A DNA stretch of 64,000 nt, taken from an uncultured Bacteroidales bacterium (GTDB taxonomy: Bacteria > Bacteroidota > Bacteroidia > Bacteroidales > F082). The notes under the pieces were generated by a model, which was given only the letters and a program-made list of their open reading frames with translations, was not told the origin of the DNA and made no database searches. A program made the translations under genes and the position numbers. Positions 25,448 through 34,221 of this stretch are shown here, piece by piece. Position 1 is the stretch's first letter. The number at the start of each line of letters is the position of its first letter. Where the stretch lies: contig CAJOIF010000018.1 of assembly GCA_905234765.1 (NCBI GenBank), forward strand, positions 1-64,000, read 5' to 3'.

Positions 25448-25730
25448 TTATGTAAACTAATTATGCTCATCTACTTATTGGATTGACAAAAAACAGTAAC
25501 AGGCCTCCATCCGAAGCCGAAAGCCAGTGTGTTGCAAGTGATTTGTAACCAATTGGTTATCAGATGTATATGGGGGGGGTAAAACTCAAAACCACATTTG
25601 CATTAAGCGGCAAACGGAAGATTGTCGAGCTATATTTTTGAATGTAATTTTGCATGTGGATTTTTGAGGGCGCAAAAGTACAAAAAAACTGGTTATCAAG
25701 GAGAAAAAAGTTGAGTATTAAAGAAAAGTG
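25448..25730. other. Intergenic region with palindrome and G8 tract
   Basis: No convincing gene is present. Visible features are a perfect 14-bp palindrome TAACCAATTGGTTA at 25546-25559, a run of eight G at 25572-25579, and further TAnnTTTG-like elements on both strands (25645-25652 plus, 25672-25679 minus). A small non-coding RNA or an extra upstream promoter for the giant gene is possible, but nothing proves it. Confidence 0.5.
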
Positions 25731-25760
25731 TTGCGGTAAGCAGGAAAGTTTGTAATTTTG
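25731..25760 (+). promoter_or_regulatory. Promoter of the 36-codon ORF
   Basis: TTG at 25731-25733 and TAATTTTG at 25753-25760 are separated by 19 bases, the standard spacing of Bacteroidetes -33 and -7 boxes. The ATG follows 23 bases downstream. Confidence 0.65.
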
Positions 25761-25783
25761 CAGACAAGAAAAAGATAAAAACG

Positions 25784-25894
25784 ATGACAGCTTTAGAATT
25801 GAATGCGGAATTGTACCGTGCGATGGGTGAAATCGCCGATGACGAAACCTTGATGACCAAGGTCTTAAAATACGTAAAGAAATTGGCGTGCTAG
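25784..25894 (+). pseudogene. Truncated 36-aa antitoxin-like ORF
   Basis: It encodes MTALELNAELYRAMGEIADD and then ETLMTKVLKYVKKLAC before a TAG. The start resembles the N-terminus of a widespread small Bacteroidetes protein (about 70-80 aa, often beside RelE-type toxins) in which KYVKKLA continues into a second helical half. Here it stops early, and no toxin gene follows before the convergent glycosyltransferase, so it is probably a remnant. A well-spaced promoter is retained. The family assignment is from memory of similar sequences. Confidence 0.55.
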
Positions 25895-25939
25895 TCCTTA
25901 CCGCCTACGGGCATTACGACGACAAATAATTTGGATGGT

Positions 25940-27109
25940 TTATTCCGCCCCGACTTTCATTCGTCCCATCAAACGGAACAAAGGTGAGAGGAATGCGAAC
26001 AGAAAGTCGTATGCGATGAGGCCGGGCAACAGGCCTTTTTCACCCAAACGCTTGGAGGCTTTGTGGTAGATGAAAAGCTGTGTGCCGAAACGCAAAAGGA
26101 AGAAAAACACCAGAATAGGAATGTAGAACACCTCGCCGCCAGTGATGGCGAAAGCGGGCTTGGTGCAGAGGGCAATCAAGGCGATGAACGAAGCGTAGAA
26201 CAAAAACTGCGAGATGTAGAACAGACTTAACAAAAGCCGAGCCCCCACGCTGTATTGTCTCACGGTGGAGTAACGACTGCTCTTTTGTCTCGTCCACTGG
26301 CGGAAGTTGCCTGTCGGGGTGGTGAGGATGGCGTTGTCGGGGTCAATCAGTACCTCGGTATTCTTTTTAGTAGCCACTTGGCTGATGAAGAGGTCGTCGT
26401 CGCCGACGGAGGTGGTATAGTGCGAAGTAAATCCTTTGTTTCTGTAAAACAATTCCTTACGATACGAAAGGTTTTTCCCGATGCCCATGTAGGGATGTCC
26501 ATTCAAAGCCGCAGAGAGATAGAGCAGAGCGTTTTGCACAGCGTCGAAGCGCATCAGATAATTAAGGAGTCCTTTTTTGCGGACGTATGGACTGTAGCCG
26601 ATGACGACTTCCGTGTTTTTGCCATAACAACTCACCACGCTACGTAACCATTGGTCGTTGGTGGGCATACAGTTGCAGTCGGTCAGGATAATGAGGTCGT
26701 TTTGCGCCGATTTGATGCCCATCGAGAGCGGGAACTTCTTGCCGTTGAAGAAGTTAAGGTGCTGTTTCAATTGTACGGGCTTGATGCGCGGCTCCTTGCG
26801 TTCCAGGTCTTTCAAATATTCCTCGGTTTCATCGTCGGAACAGTCATTGACAATGACCACTTCAAAGTCAGGATAATCCTGACCTAAGAGCACGGGCACC
26901 AACTCTGTGAGATACTCGTAAGCGTCTCTTGCACAAAGCACTATGGAGACGGGTTCCAGCTCGCCATCCGTTTTGGGATGATGTTTGTTCTTGTAGAACG
27001 CGACCTTTGAGAATATGCCCCAATGGTAGAGCAGTTGGATGACCAAGCTGAGGACAAAAACAAGTAAAACAATGAAACTTAAGCTGTTGTATGAAAAAAT
27101 GATATGCAC
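25940..27109 (-). CDS. Membrane-anchored family 2 glycosyltransferase
   Basis: 389 aa. An N-terminal membrane helix (~11-30) precedes a GT-A domain with VSIVLCARD, IVNDCSDDET (nucleotide-binding acidic motif), ILTDCNC (DXD position), GDDDLF and the QWTRQKSSRYS element, a QxxRW-like processive signature. Two or more C-terminal membrane helices follow (~295-370). It likely extends or primes an envelope polysaccharide from a nucleotide sugar on the cytoplasmic face; donor and acceptor are unknown. No other glycan genes adjoin it. The gene has its own -7 element at 27133. Confidence 0.88.
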   Translation of the reverse strand: MHIIFSYNSLSFIVLLVFVLSLVIQLLYHWGIFSKVAFYKNKHHPKTDGELEPVSIVLCARDAYEYLTELVPVLLGQDYPDFEVVIVNDCSDDETEEYLKDLERKEPRIKPVQLKQHLNFFNGKKFPLSMGIKSAQNDLIILTDCNCMPTNDQWLRSVVSCYGKNTEVVIGYSPYVRKKGLLNYLMRFDAVQNALLYLSAALNGHPYMGIGKNLSYRKELFYRNKGFTSHYTTSVGDDDLFISQVATKKNTEVLIDPDNAILTTPTGNFRQWTRQKSSRYSTVRQYSVGARLLLSLFYISQFLFYASFIALIALCTKPAFAITGGEVFYIPILVFFFLLRFGTQLFIYHKASKRLGEKGLLPGLIAYDFLFAFLSPLFRLMGRMKVGAE

Positions 27110-27132
27110 GGCGATAGGGTTGTTTGAAAGTG

Positions 27133-27140
27133 CAAAGGTA
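27133..27140 (-). promoter_or_regulatory. Predicted -7 element of the glycosyltransferase gene
   Basis: CAAAGGTA (TACCTTTG on the coding strand) fits TAnnTTTG, 24 bases upstream of the ATG. Confidence 0.5.
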
Positions 27141-27180
27141 TGAAAAAGGTTGTTTCAGATGCTTCAAATTGTTGAACCAA

Positions 27181-29820
27181 TCACTCCAAGCTGTCGCCCG
27201 TCGCGGAGTCGCCTTCTTTGGCTCCCTTCTCGAGTTCCAACTTGCCGAAACGCAAGGTAAAGCCTGCCGAGATGTAGCGGCTGTTGAGCATCTTGCGGGT
27301 GCTGTCGCTGAGGTAGTATGGGTTGGAGGTAGAGGAACCGGAACCATATCTTGCGCCCCAGTTGAAGATGTCCTGCACGTTGACGAACACCGAAAGACGG
27401 CGTTTGAAGAAGTCGCTGCGGAGACCCATGTTAAGGAAATAACGCGCCTTCCGTTCGCTCATCAGGCTGATGGTCGGCGAGTTGTAGACGCCAGATGCTG
27501 TGACTTGGAGCCTGTCGAAGAGTTTGGCCCATGCGTTGAGACGCACGCTCCACGACAACTTTTGGTTTTCATCCGTAACGGTTTTGATTTGGCCGTTCTC
27601 ATCAACACGGTCGTACTCCATGCGATAACCGTAATCGTAAACATTTCCGAAAAGTCGCACATTGACGAAGGCAGAAGGTCGGTAGGTCATATTGACGGAT
27701 GTGCCGTAGCGCCATGAGGTGCCCATGTTGTAAGGCATGGAATAGCTTACGATGCGGTCAAGGAATTCGTCGTATTCCGAATCGGGCAATGAGCTGATTT
27801 CGTTGGTGCTCAAGCGGCCGTAGGCTTCCCATCCGATGTTACCGAAACGTTCGAAGAACTTCTGCCAGCCAGCCTCCATGTTGTGGGTGTAGCTGTTCTT
27901 GATGTTAGGGTTACCCGTCGAATAGTTGTCCTCGCCGTATCTACGGAATGAACTGATTTCTTCTTCATCAGGATGCGACATGCGCAGCGAGTAGTTGAGT
28001 TTGAAGTTATGCATGTCTTTCGTGCGATAAGTCAAGTGAATGGAAGGACGCATAGTCCAAAAATAGCACATATCGGTATCGCCAAACGACATTCCGCTCT
28101 CATATTTGTAATAGATTCGGTCTTGTCCTCCGCCCAGTCCGGTGCTCAGGGTGAAACCGCCCCAACGATGGGTCCAGTTGATGTCGGCATTGACTCCCGT
28201 CTCATCCCCATCGAAATGGTAGGTGCGAAGCACGTCGATGCTGTCATAGTTGACACCGCCATCATTGGAATAAAAACGCTTATAATCGTTGTTGTGTTGC
28301 TGATGGTCAGCTCGCAAACCGTAGCTGAGTTCGCCATTCTCACTGTAGGGACGGTTGTAACGCACATCCACGCTGGTGTTGAAACCAAACATATCGGTAA
28401 GCAGGTAACGATTCTCGTCGCGGTCGGTGTAAACGTCGTAGAAACGGTTGTAGTATTGGTCTGAGGCGTTCTTGTGGAGTCGGGCGTTGAAGCCGATGCG
28501 GAGATTGTGGCCGTTTTCGTCAAACTTTTTGGTGTAGTCGACTCCCAGATGGCCGAAACCGGATTGCGATAGGGTGGTGTCGCCAATGCTGTACGCCAAC
28601 GTGTCGAAGGGTTGCACGTAGAAAGTCTGGTTGTCGCTACGGCTGCTGAAACTGTGATTGTTGTTGTAGAATCCTCCGCCATCAATGGAGATGTTGCTGG
28701 AGGAGTCAATCTCGTAATCGATGTTCATGAAGAGGTTGCCGCTGATGCTGCGATTGTCTTGCGTCTGCGAGGTGGTCTTGTACCATACAGTGTCATATTC
28801 ACCCTCCGTGGCGGCATCCTTGCGTTTGAGTTCCCAGCTGTCGGTGGTGTTGATTCGGTCGCTGTAACGGCCCGATGCAAACAGGTTGAGGCTCAGCTTG
28901 TCTTTTTTCCACATGTAGCTGATCCAAGGCGAGACGAAAGGCTGGCTGGAACCGTTTGCGCCGAAACTCACAAATTGGTTGCTCTTGATGTGCGCCGAGG
29001 TGACGATATTGATGACGGCCTCGGCATCGGTGGCGTATTTGGCCGAGGGGTTTGTGATGGTCTCGATGCGGGCGATGGCGTTGGCGGGCAGGGTTTGGAG
29101 ATAGGTCTTCAGGTTCTCCTCGGTGAGTTTTGAGGGCTTGTCGTTGATCCAAATCTCCACGCTTGAAACGCCACGCAAGGTGATGTTGCCTTCCACGTCG
29201 ACTTCCACGCCAGGCGCGTTTTGTAAGGCATCTTCGGTGGTACCCGTCTGGATGGACGGGTCCTCGCTGACGTTATAAACGAGTTTCTCGCCTTCCATGG
29301 CATAGATGGGCCTCTCGGCGGTGACGGTCACTTCGCTCAAGGCGGTTGAGCTTTCAATCATTCGGATGATTCCGAGGTTGGTGTTGTTGGTCACGCGGAA
29401 AGGAATGGCACGATTGCCGTAGCCGATGGCCGACACACGCAGCACCATGCCGCCTTTTGGGATGCTGTTGATTTCGAAACAACCACCAGCGTTGGTGGCC
29501 GTGCCTTTCAACAACTCGTTGCTGATGGAATCGAGGACGGCCACGTTGACGTAGGGTAATGGCTCGCCTGTGACCGAGTCGCGCAAACAGCCTGTAACAG
29601 TGAAAGTGTCGCCTTCACGTACTTTCTTCTTTGGCTTGACGGCAGGCATGTTGTTTTGTCCTTGATTCCAATTGTTTTGCCCCTGATTCCAATCGGGACG
29701 ACCCATCGGCGGTCTGCCCCCAGGAGGCCGTCCGCCAGGACCGCCAGGCTGGGCTTCGCAGTAAATTGTTGTATACAAAAGGATAGATAAAAGTGCTAGT
29801 GCTCTGAATAATGTTTTCAT
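27181..29820 (-). CDS. Outer-membrane beta-barrel protein (TonB-receptor-like, OMP_b-brl_3 type)
   Basis: 879 aa from the ATG that opens a signal peptide (MKTLFRALALLSILLYTTIY). The N-terminus has a Gly/Pro/Arg/Asn-rich low-complexity stretch (~25-60), then a carboxypeptidase-regulatory-like domain (TVTGCLRDSVTGEPLPYVNV), a plug (VEVDVEGNITLRGVSSVEIW, SAKYATDAEAVINIVT) and a long barrel. The plug and barrel fit the Bacteroidetes family usually labelled 'outer membrane beta-barrel family protein'. The protein continues ~20 residues past the last aromatic strand with an acidic tail. The substrate is unknown. Confidence 0.88.
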   Translation of the reverse strand: MKTLFRALALLSILLYTTIYCEAQPGGPGGRPPGGRPPMGRPDWNQGQNNWNQGQNNMPAVKPKKKVREGDTFTVTGCLRDSVTGEPLPYVNVAVLDSISNELLKGTATNAGGCFEINSIPKGGMVLRVSAIGYGNRAIPFRVTNNTNLGIIRMIESSTALSEVTVTAERPIYAMEGEKLVYNVSEDPSIQTGTTEDALQNAPGVEVDVEGNITLRGVSSVEIWINDKPSKLTEENLKTYLQTLPANAIARIETITNPSAKYATDAEAVINIVTSAHIKSNQFVSFGANGSSQPFVSPWISYMWKKDKLSLNLFASGRYSDRINTTDSWELKRKDAATEGEYDTVWYKTTSQTQDNRSISGNLFMNIDYEIDSSSNISIDGGGFYNNNHSFSSRSDNQTFYVQPFDTLAYSIGDTTLSQSGFGHLGVDYTKKFDENGHNLRIGFNARLHKNASDQYYNRFYDVYTDRDENRYLLTDMFGFNTSVDVRYNRPYSENGELSYGLRADHQQHNNDYKRFYSNDGGVNYDSIDVLRTYHFDGDETGVNADINWTHRWGGFTLSTGLGGGQDRIYYKYESGMSFGDTDMCYFWTMRPSIHLTYRTKDMHNFKLNYSLRMSHPDEEEISSFRRYGEDNYSTGNPNIKNSYTHNMEAGWQKFFERFGNIGWEAYGRLSTNEISSLPDSEYDEFLDRIVSYSMPYNMGTSWRYGTSVNMTYRPSAFVNVRLFGNVYDYGYRMEYDRVDENGQIKTVTDENQKLSWSVRLNAWAKLFDRLQVTASGVYNSPTISLMSERKARYFLNMGLRSDFFKRRLSVFVNVQDIFNWGARYGSGSSTSNPYYLSDSTRKMLNSRYISAGFTLRFGKLELEKGAKEGDSATGDSLE

Positions 29821-29839
29821 GAAAGGAAAAATTAGGTTG

Positions 29840-29847
29840 CAAAAATA
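29840..29847 (-). promoter_or_regulatory. Predicted -7 element of the barrel protein gene
   Basis: CAAAAATA (TATTTTTG on the coding strand) matches TAnnTTTG, 19 bases before the ATG at 29820; it supports that start over 29850. Confidence 0.55.
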
Positions 29848-29887
29848 CAAAATTTTGGCAAAAAAACGATGATAGCTTATTTTTTCC

Positions 29888-29895
29888 TATATTTG
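29888..29895 (+). promoter_or_regulatory. Predicted -7 element of the flavodoxin lipoprotein gene
   Basis: TATATTTG matches TAnnTTTG, 42 bases upstream of the ATG, divergent from the barrel-protein promoter. Confidence 0.5.
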
Positions 29896-29936
29896 CCCCT
29901 TATTCATTTACGCATCAATAGTAAACTCTAAATCAT

Positions 29937-30797
29937 ATGAAAAACCTGAAAATGATGATGATCCTAGCAACCGTGATGCTTGCCGCCGTTTCATGCGGAC
30001 CGAAGAAAGAAACACAAAAAGAAGAAACCTCAAAGAAAGAAACCCCTAAGGCTTTAGTGCTCTATTACTCACAGACTTCCAACACAAAGGCCGTGGCACA
30101 GGAAATCGCCTCACGACTGGATGCCGATTTGGAAGAAATCGTTCCTGTCCAACTCTATGATGGCGACTTTCAAACCACGATTGAACGCGGAAAAAAAGAA
30201 CTTGACGAGGGTGCCTATCCCGAGATTCAACCTCTTAAAGCAGATGTAGCCAACTACGATGTGGTTTTCCTCGGCTATCCGATATGGTTCGGCACCTACG
30301 CGCCGCCTGTCTTTACTTTCTTGAATCAAGTGGACTTGAGCGGTAAGAAGGTCGTGCCGTTCTGCACCTTTGGCAGTGGTGGACTGGAGTCAAGCATTGT
30401 GGATTTGGCAGCGGCTGAACCTGATGCCGAGATACTTCCTGGTTATGGTGTCCGTGCCGCTCGTCTTGAAGCTATGCCCAAAGAGATTGACAATTTCTTG
30501 AAAGCCAACGGTTTTTTGGAAGGCGAATTTGTCGAGTTGGAAGACTTCCCCGAGCAGCATCCTGTGAGTGATGAGGAAGCAGCCGTCTTCGATGCCGCTG
30601 TCGACGGTTATCCTATGCTTCATGCCAAAGCCACGACCGTTGCTTCCCGCACCCTTCCCGATGGTATTGAATACCTGTTCACTGCCGCTGATCTTCCTCG
30701 CGAGGAAAATCCTAACATGCCTCCTGCGGGCGAGATGAAGGTTTATGTGACTGTGATTGAAGGCGAAACGCCTGTCTTTACAAAGGTGGTCAGATGA
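29937..30797 (+). CDS. Flavodoxin-like lipoprotein
   Basis: 286 aa. A lipoprotein signal ends in LAAVSC (Cys20), followed by a Lys/Glu/Thr linker. The flavodoxin fold starts at ~38 with ALVLYYSQTSNTKAVAQEIA, where YSQTSNT is the phosphate loop; DVVFLGYPIWFGTYAPP and PFCTFGSGGLESS are the other FMN-contact loops. A C-terminal extension (~195-286) has no obvious family. Flavodoxins of this type are usually cytoplasmic, so the lipid anchor suggests an electron carrier or quinone reductase at the periplasmic face. It is monocistronic or co-expressed with the tolC-like gene 76 bases on. Confidence 0.85.
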   Translation: MKNLKMMMILATVMLAAVSCGPKKETQKEETSKKETPKALVLYYSQTSNTKAVAQEIASRLDADLEEIVPVQLYDGDFQTTIERGKKELDEGAYPEIQPLKADVANYDVVFLGYPIWFGTYAPPVFTFLNQVDLSGKKVVPFCTFGSGGLESSIVDLAAAEPDAEILPGYGVRAARLEAMPKEIDNFLKANGFLEGEFVELEDFPEQHPVSDEEAAVFDAAVDGYPMLHAKATTVASRTLPDGIEYLFTAADLPREENPNMPPAGEMKVYVTVIEGETPVFTKVVR

Positions 30798-30839
30798 TTT
30801 TTGAGTGGCATCAGACGGATTCCGCCACAATAAATTTGT

Positions 30840-30847
30840 TATTTTTG
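30840..30847 (+). promoter_or_regulatory. Predicted -7 element of the efflux operon
   Basis: TATTTTTG follows an overlapping candidate TAAATTTG at 30831-30838. Both match TAnnTTTG and lie 25-45 bases upstream of the tolC-like start codons. Confidence 0.5.
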
Positions 30848-30873
30848 TGTTTTGCATTCAAAGATGTAGAATT

Positions 30874-32178
30874 ATGTATGCGATGAAGAGAGTTTTGACC
30901 GCAGTTTTGGTGCTTTTGTTGTTGCTACCTGCCATGGCTCAAGAAAGTCATTCCTACCGATTTTCGTTGGAAGAGTGTTTGCGTTTTGCTCAAGCCAACA
31001 GTTTTGAACGCAAGTCGATGGAACTGACAGGCAAATCGTTAAAAACGACCTATGAACAATCGAAACAGCAGAGATTGCCTAACCTAAGCGCCTCGGTGGG
31101 ACAGAATTTCAATAATAGTGAAAACGGCTGGTCTACATCAGGCAATGTGGGCGTGGGTTCTTCAGTGACGATTTACCAAGGCGGCAACATCAACAATACC
31201 ATTGAGCAAAACAGACTCAATATGGAGCGTAATGAGATGCAGCTGCAGCGTTATGACAACCAACTCACGACCCAGATTTTGCAGAGTTTCCTCACCATCC
31301 TTGGCAATCAGGAGCTGCTGAAGTACCAGCTCGAAGTGCTCAACACCAGTCGTGAGCAGGTGAAACAGGGGAGGGCGCGTTACCGTGCGGGCTCCATTCT
31401 CGAAAGTGACCTGTTGTTGCTGGAAGCCCAGTACTACAGCGATTCGAATAACGTGGTCGATACCCGTATCGGTATCGAAAACAATTTGCTGGACTTGAAG
31501 GTGCTGCTCTCGATGAATCCCAGCGACGATTTGGAAATCGTCTCTCCGAATACCGACAATCTTGACGATTTGAAGGAAACACTTCCTACCGAAGAAGAAG
31601 CCGTCAGTATGGCAATGGAATATATGCCCGACTTGCGCATGAGCGACTACGATGTCCGTCTTGCCGAAAAGAGCGTAGATATGGCTCGTGGCAACTATTT
31701 CCCGTCTATCTCGGCCAACGCCAACGTAGGCATGGGTGTGCTCTCCTTTGATGGTTATGGCAATTCAAAATGGTATAGTACACCAACCGAGTCGGCGGGC
31801 ATCTCGGTGAGCATCCCGATCTATAGCAGAGGTTCCACCAAAGCCAATGTGAAGAAGAGTCGTATCGCTTTGGAGCAAGCCCAGTTGGATTATGAGCAGT
31901 CGGCTCTTTCGGTGCGCCAGACCGTGGTGCAGGCCTATCGTAATGTGGTGTCCGCCTATAACGCCTACAAGGTATCGCAACTGAAAGAGGATGCCTATAG
32001 CAAAAGCTTTAATGCATATAATATTCAGTATCAATATGGCACAATCACTACAGTGGAGTTGCTGCAACAGCAAAACAACTATCTGAATACGCTCAATTCG
32101 TACATACAGAACAAGTATTCCTTGTTGATGAAGCGCAAAATCTTGGATGTTTATATGGGCAAACCAATCACTTTATAA
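30874..32178 (+). CDS. TolC-family outer-membrane efflux protein
   Basis: 434 aa from ATG 30874 (MYAMKRVL); ATG 30883 is equally possible. Starts further upstream would precede the promoter. The signal peptide ends near LLPAMAQ. Two TolC-type halves are visible, each with long coiled helices (LEECLRFAQANS..., NTSREQVKQGRARYRAGSIL... and KSRIALEQAQLDYEQSAL...) and barrel strands (VGVGSSVTIYQGG, ISVSIPIYSRGS). It should form the outer-membrane channel for the adaptor and ABC proteins encoded 3 bp downstream. Confidence 0.92.
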   Translation: MYAMKRVLTAVLVLLLLLPAMAQESHSYRFSLEECLRFAQANSFERKSMELTGKSLKTTYEQSKQQRLPNLSASVGQNFNNSENGWSTSGNVGVGSSVTIYQGGNINNTIEQNRLNMERNEMQLQRYDNQLTTQILQSFLTILGNQELLKYQLEVLNTSREQVKQGRARYRAGSILESDLLLLEAQYYSDSNNVVDTRIGIENNLLDLKVLLSMNPSDDLEIVSPNTDNLDDLKETLPTEEEAVSMAMEYMPDLRMSDYDVRLAEKSVDMARGNYFPSISANANVGMGVLSFDGYGNSKWYSTPTESAGISVSIPIYSRGSTKANVKKSRIALEQAQLDYEQSALSVRQTVVQAYRNVVSAYNAYKVSQLKEDAYSKSFNAYNIQYQYGTITTVELLQQQNNYLNTLNSYIQNKYSLLMKRKILDVYMGKPITL

Positions 32179-32181
32179 ATT

Positions 32182-33459
32182 ATGAAAAAGAAGAGAAAAA
32201 TTTGGCTGATCATCCTCGGCATTATCGTTTTGGTCATTGCCGCGATATTGATTGTGAAGGCCACGAAATCGGCCAATAAGGAGTTGGTCATCCGTACCCA
32301 TGTGGTGGAAGAGTATACCGTGGAGAACACGGTCACTGCTACGGGCACCATTGAGCCGGTGGAGACAGTTGAGGTCGGTACCCAGGTGTCGGGCAAGGTG
32401 GAGAAGATCTATGTCGATTTCAACGATGTGGTGAAAAAAGGCCAGCTGATGGCTGAACTCGACAAGCAGACCCTTAATCAGAGCTTGAGTCGTGCCAAGG
32501 CCAGTCTCACTTCGGCCGAAAGCCAACTCAACTATGCGAAACTCACTTATGAGCGAACCAAGCAGTTGTATGAGTCGAATGCAGCTACGCTGGCTGCCTA
32601 TCAAGAGGCACAAAACACCTACACGCAGGCGCAGATGAGCAAGAGGAATGCCCAGGCTTCCTACGATCAGGCTCTAGTGGACTTGGCCTATGCGGAAATC
32701 TATTCGCCCATTGACGGCATCGTCCTTGACCGTGCCGTGGAAGTGGGTCAAACCGTGGCAGCTTCGTTCAGTACGCCTACGCTGTTCACTTTGGCTAACG
32801 ACTTGACCAAGATGCAGGTGGAGGCCGATGTGGACGAAGCCGACATCGGACAGGTAAAGGTGGGACAGCGGGTGACTTTTACTGTCGATGCCTATATGGA
32901 CGATGTGTTTGACGGCACCGTGAACCAAATCCGCATGAAACCGACCACCACGAGCAATGTGGTGACCTATACCGTTATCATTGACGCACCCAATCCCGAC
33001 CAAAAGCTTTTTCCTGGCATGACGGCTAGCGTGACCATCGTCACGGAAGAGCAAAAAGGTCTGGCGGCGCCCGCCGAGGCATTCAACTTCACTCCCGATG
33101 AGCAGGTGTTGAAAGCCATGCGCAAGCCTGAGAAGCCTGAGGGTCAGATGGCAGAGCCTCCGCAAGGCGAGCGCCCGCAGATGGGAGAAAAAGCAATGTC
33201 AGGTCGCAGTATGGTGTGGGTGAAGAAAGGCGACAACATAATGCCGTGTCCGGTCAAAGTGGGTATGAGCGATGGCGCCTACAAAATCATCGAACAAGGC
33301 GTGCAGGCAGGTGATTCGGTGGTGCTTTCAGCGCAGTATGTTGTCAAGGAAAAAGCCAAGAAGACGGGCGACAATCCCTTTATGCCTGGCCCTCCCGGAA
33401 AGAATAAGAACAACGGCAACAACAAGGGAAATAAAGCCCCCAGCGGCCCGCCGATGTAA
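32182..33459 (+). CDS. MacA/HlyD-type periplasmic adaptor protein
   Basis: 425 aa. A single N-terminal membrane helix (~7-26) is followed by a beta-barrel/lipoyl-type domain (VEVGTQVSGKVEKIYVDFND), a coiled hairpin (~90-165), the second lipoyl half (YSPIDGIVLDRAVEVGQTV) and membrane-proximal strands. The C-terminus is low-complexity (NKNNGNNKGNK). The adaptor links the TolC-like channel to the ABC pair. It starts 3 bp after the tolC-like stop and ends 11 bp before the ATPase gene. Confidence 0.92.
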   Translation: MKKKRKIWLIILGIIVLVIAAILIVKATKSANKELVIRTHVVEEYTVENTVTATGTIEPVETVEVGTQVSGKVEKIYVDFNDVVKKGQLMAELDKQTLNQSLSRAKASLTSAESQLNYAKLTYERTKQLYESNAATLAAYQEAQNTYTQAQMSKRNAQASYDQALVDLAYAEIYSPIDGIVLDRAVEVGQTVAASFSTPTLFTLANDLTKMQVEADVDEADIGQVKVGQRVTFTVDAYMDDVFDGTVNQIRMKPTTTSNVVTYTVIIDAPNPDQKLFPGMTASVTIVTEEQKGLAAPAEAFNFTPDEQVLKAMRKPEKPEGQMAEPPQGERPQMGEKAMSGRSMVWVKKGDNIMPCPVKVGMSDGAYKIIEQGVQAGDSVVLSAQYVVKEKAKKTGDNPFMPGPPGKNKNNGNNKGNKAPSGPPM

Positions 33460-33470
33460 TTCTTTGAGTC

Positions 33471-34220
33471 ATGAGTGCACAGAATTCCATCATCAAGGTT
33501 GAGAACCTTAAGCGGACGTTCGTTGTAGGCAGCGAGGAAGTGCATGCCCTCAAAGGCGTGTCGTTCGAAATCTGTCAAGGTGAGTTCGTGAGCATCATGG
33601 GCTCGTCGGGTAGCGGCAAGTCCACGTTGCTGAACATCCTTGGCTGTCTCGACCAACCGACGTCTGGTGAATATCTCATTGACGGCATCTCAGTGCGCGA
33701 ACGGACGAAAAACGAGTTGTCCGAAATCCGCAACCGCAAGATTGGCTTTGTGTTTCAGTCTTACAACCTCTTGCCGCGTACCTCGGCTCTTGAAAACGTG
33801 GAGTTGCCTTTGGTGTATAACCCCGATGTGTCGCATCGTGAGCGTCATGAGCGGGCACAACATGCCTTGGAGCTTGTAGGTCTGAAAGACCGCATGGGAC
33901 ACATGCCCAACCAGCTTTCAGGTGGTCAGCAACAACGTGTGGCCATTGCCCGTGCTTTGGTGAATGACCCGGTCATTGTGTTGGCCGATGAAGCCACGGG
34001 TAATTTGGATACGCGTACGTCCTATGAAATCATGAGCCTGTTCCAGAGCCTTCATGAGCAGGGTAAGACGATTGCCTTTGTGACGCATGAGTCTGATATT
34101 GCCGTGTTTACAAGTAGAACTATTTTTCTTCGTGACGGTCACATTCTTCGCGATGAACCTGTGACAACCAAATCGGCGGCGGCGGCTCTTGCAGCCTTGC
34201 CAGTAGAAAACGACTATTGA
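33471..34220 (+). CDS. MacB-type ABC transporter ATP-binding protein
   Basis: 249 aa. Walker A GSSGSGKS is at 44-51, the signature LSGGQQQR at 149-156, Walker B VIVLADEA at 168-175, and the H-loop His206 in VTHES. This is the LolD/MacB subfamily. It is a separate ATPase polypeptide, unlike the fused E. coli MacB. The permease gene follows after one base. Confidence 0.94.
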   Translation: MSAQNSIIKVENLKRTFVVGSEEVHALKGVSFEICQGEFVSIMGSSGSGKSTLLNILGCLDQPTSGEYLIDGISVRERTKNELSEIRNRKIGFVFQSYNLLPRTSALENVELPLVYNPDVSHRERHERAQHALELVGLKDRMGHMPNQLSGGQQQRVAIARALVNDPVIVLADEATGNLDTRTSYEIMSLFQSLHEQGKTIAFVTHESDIAVFTSRTIFLRDGHILRDEPVTTKSAAAALAALPVENDY

Positions 34221-34221
34221 A

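Noticed and set aside
25560..25655. 31-codon ORF on the minus strand (MQNYIQKYSSTIF... ending TPPIYI)
   Set aside because: It crosses the G8 tract, has no recognisable family or ribosome-binding site and lies in a repeat-rich intergenic region. I did not call it a gene.
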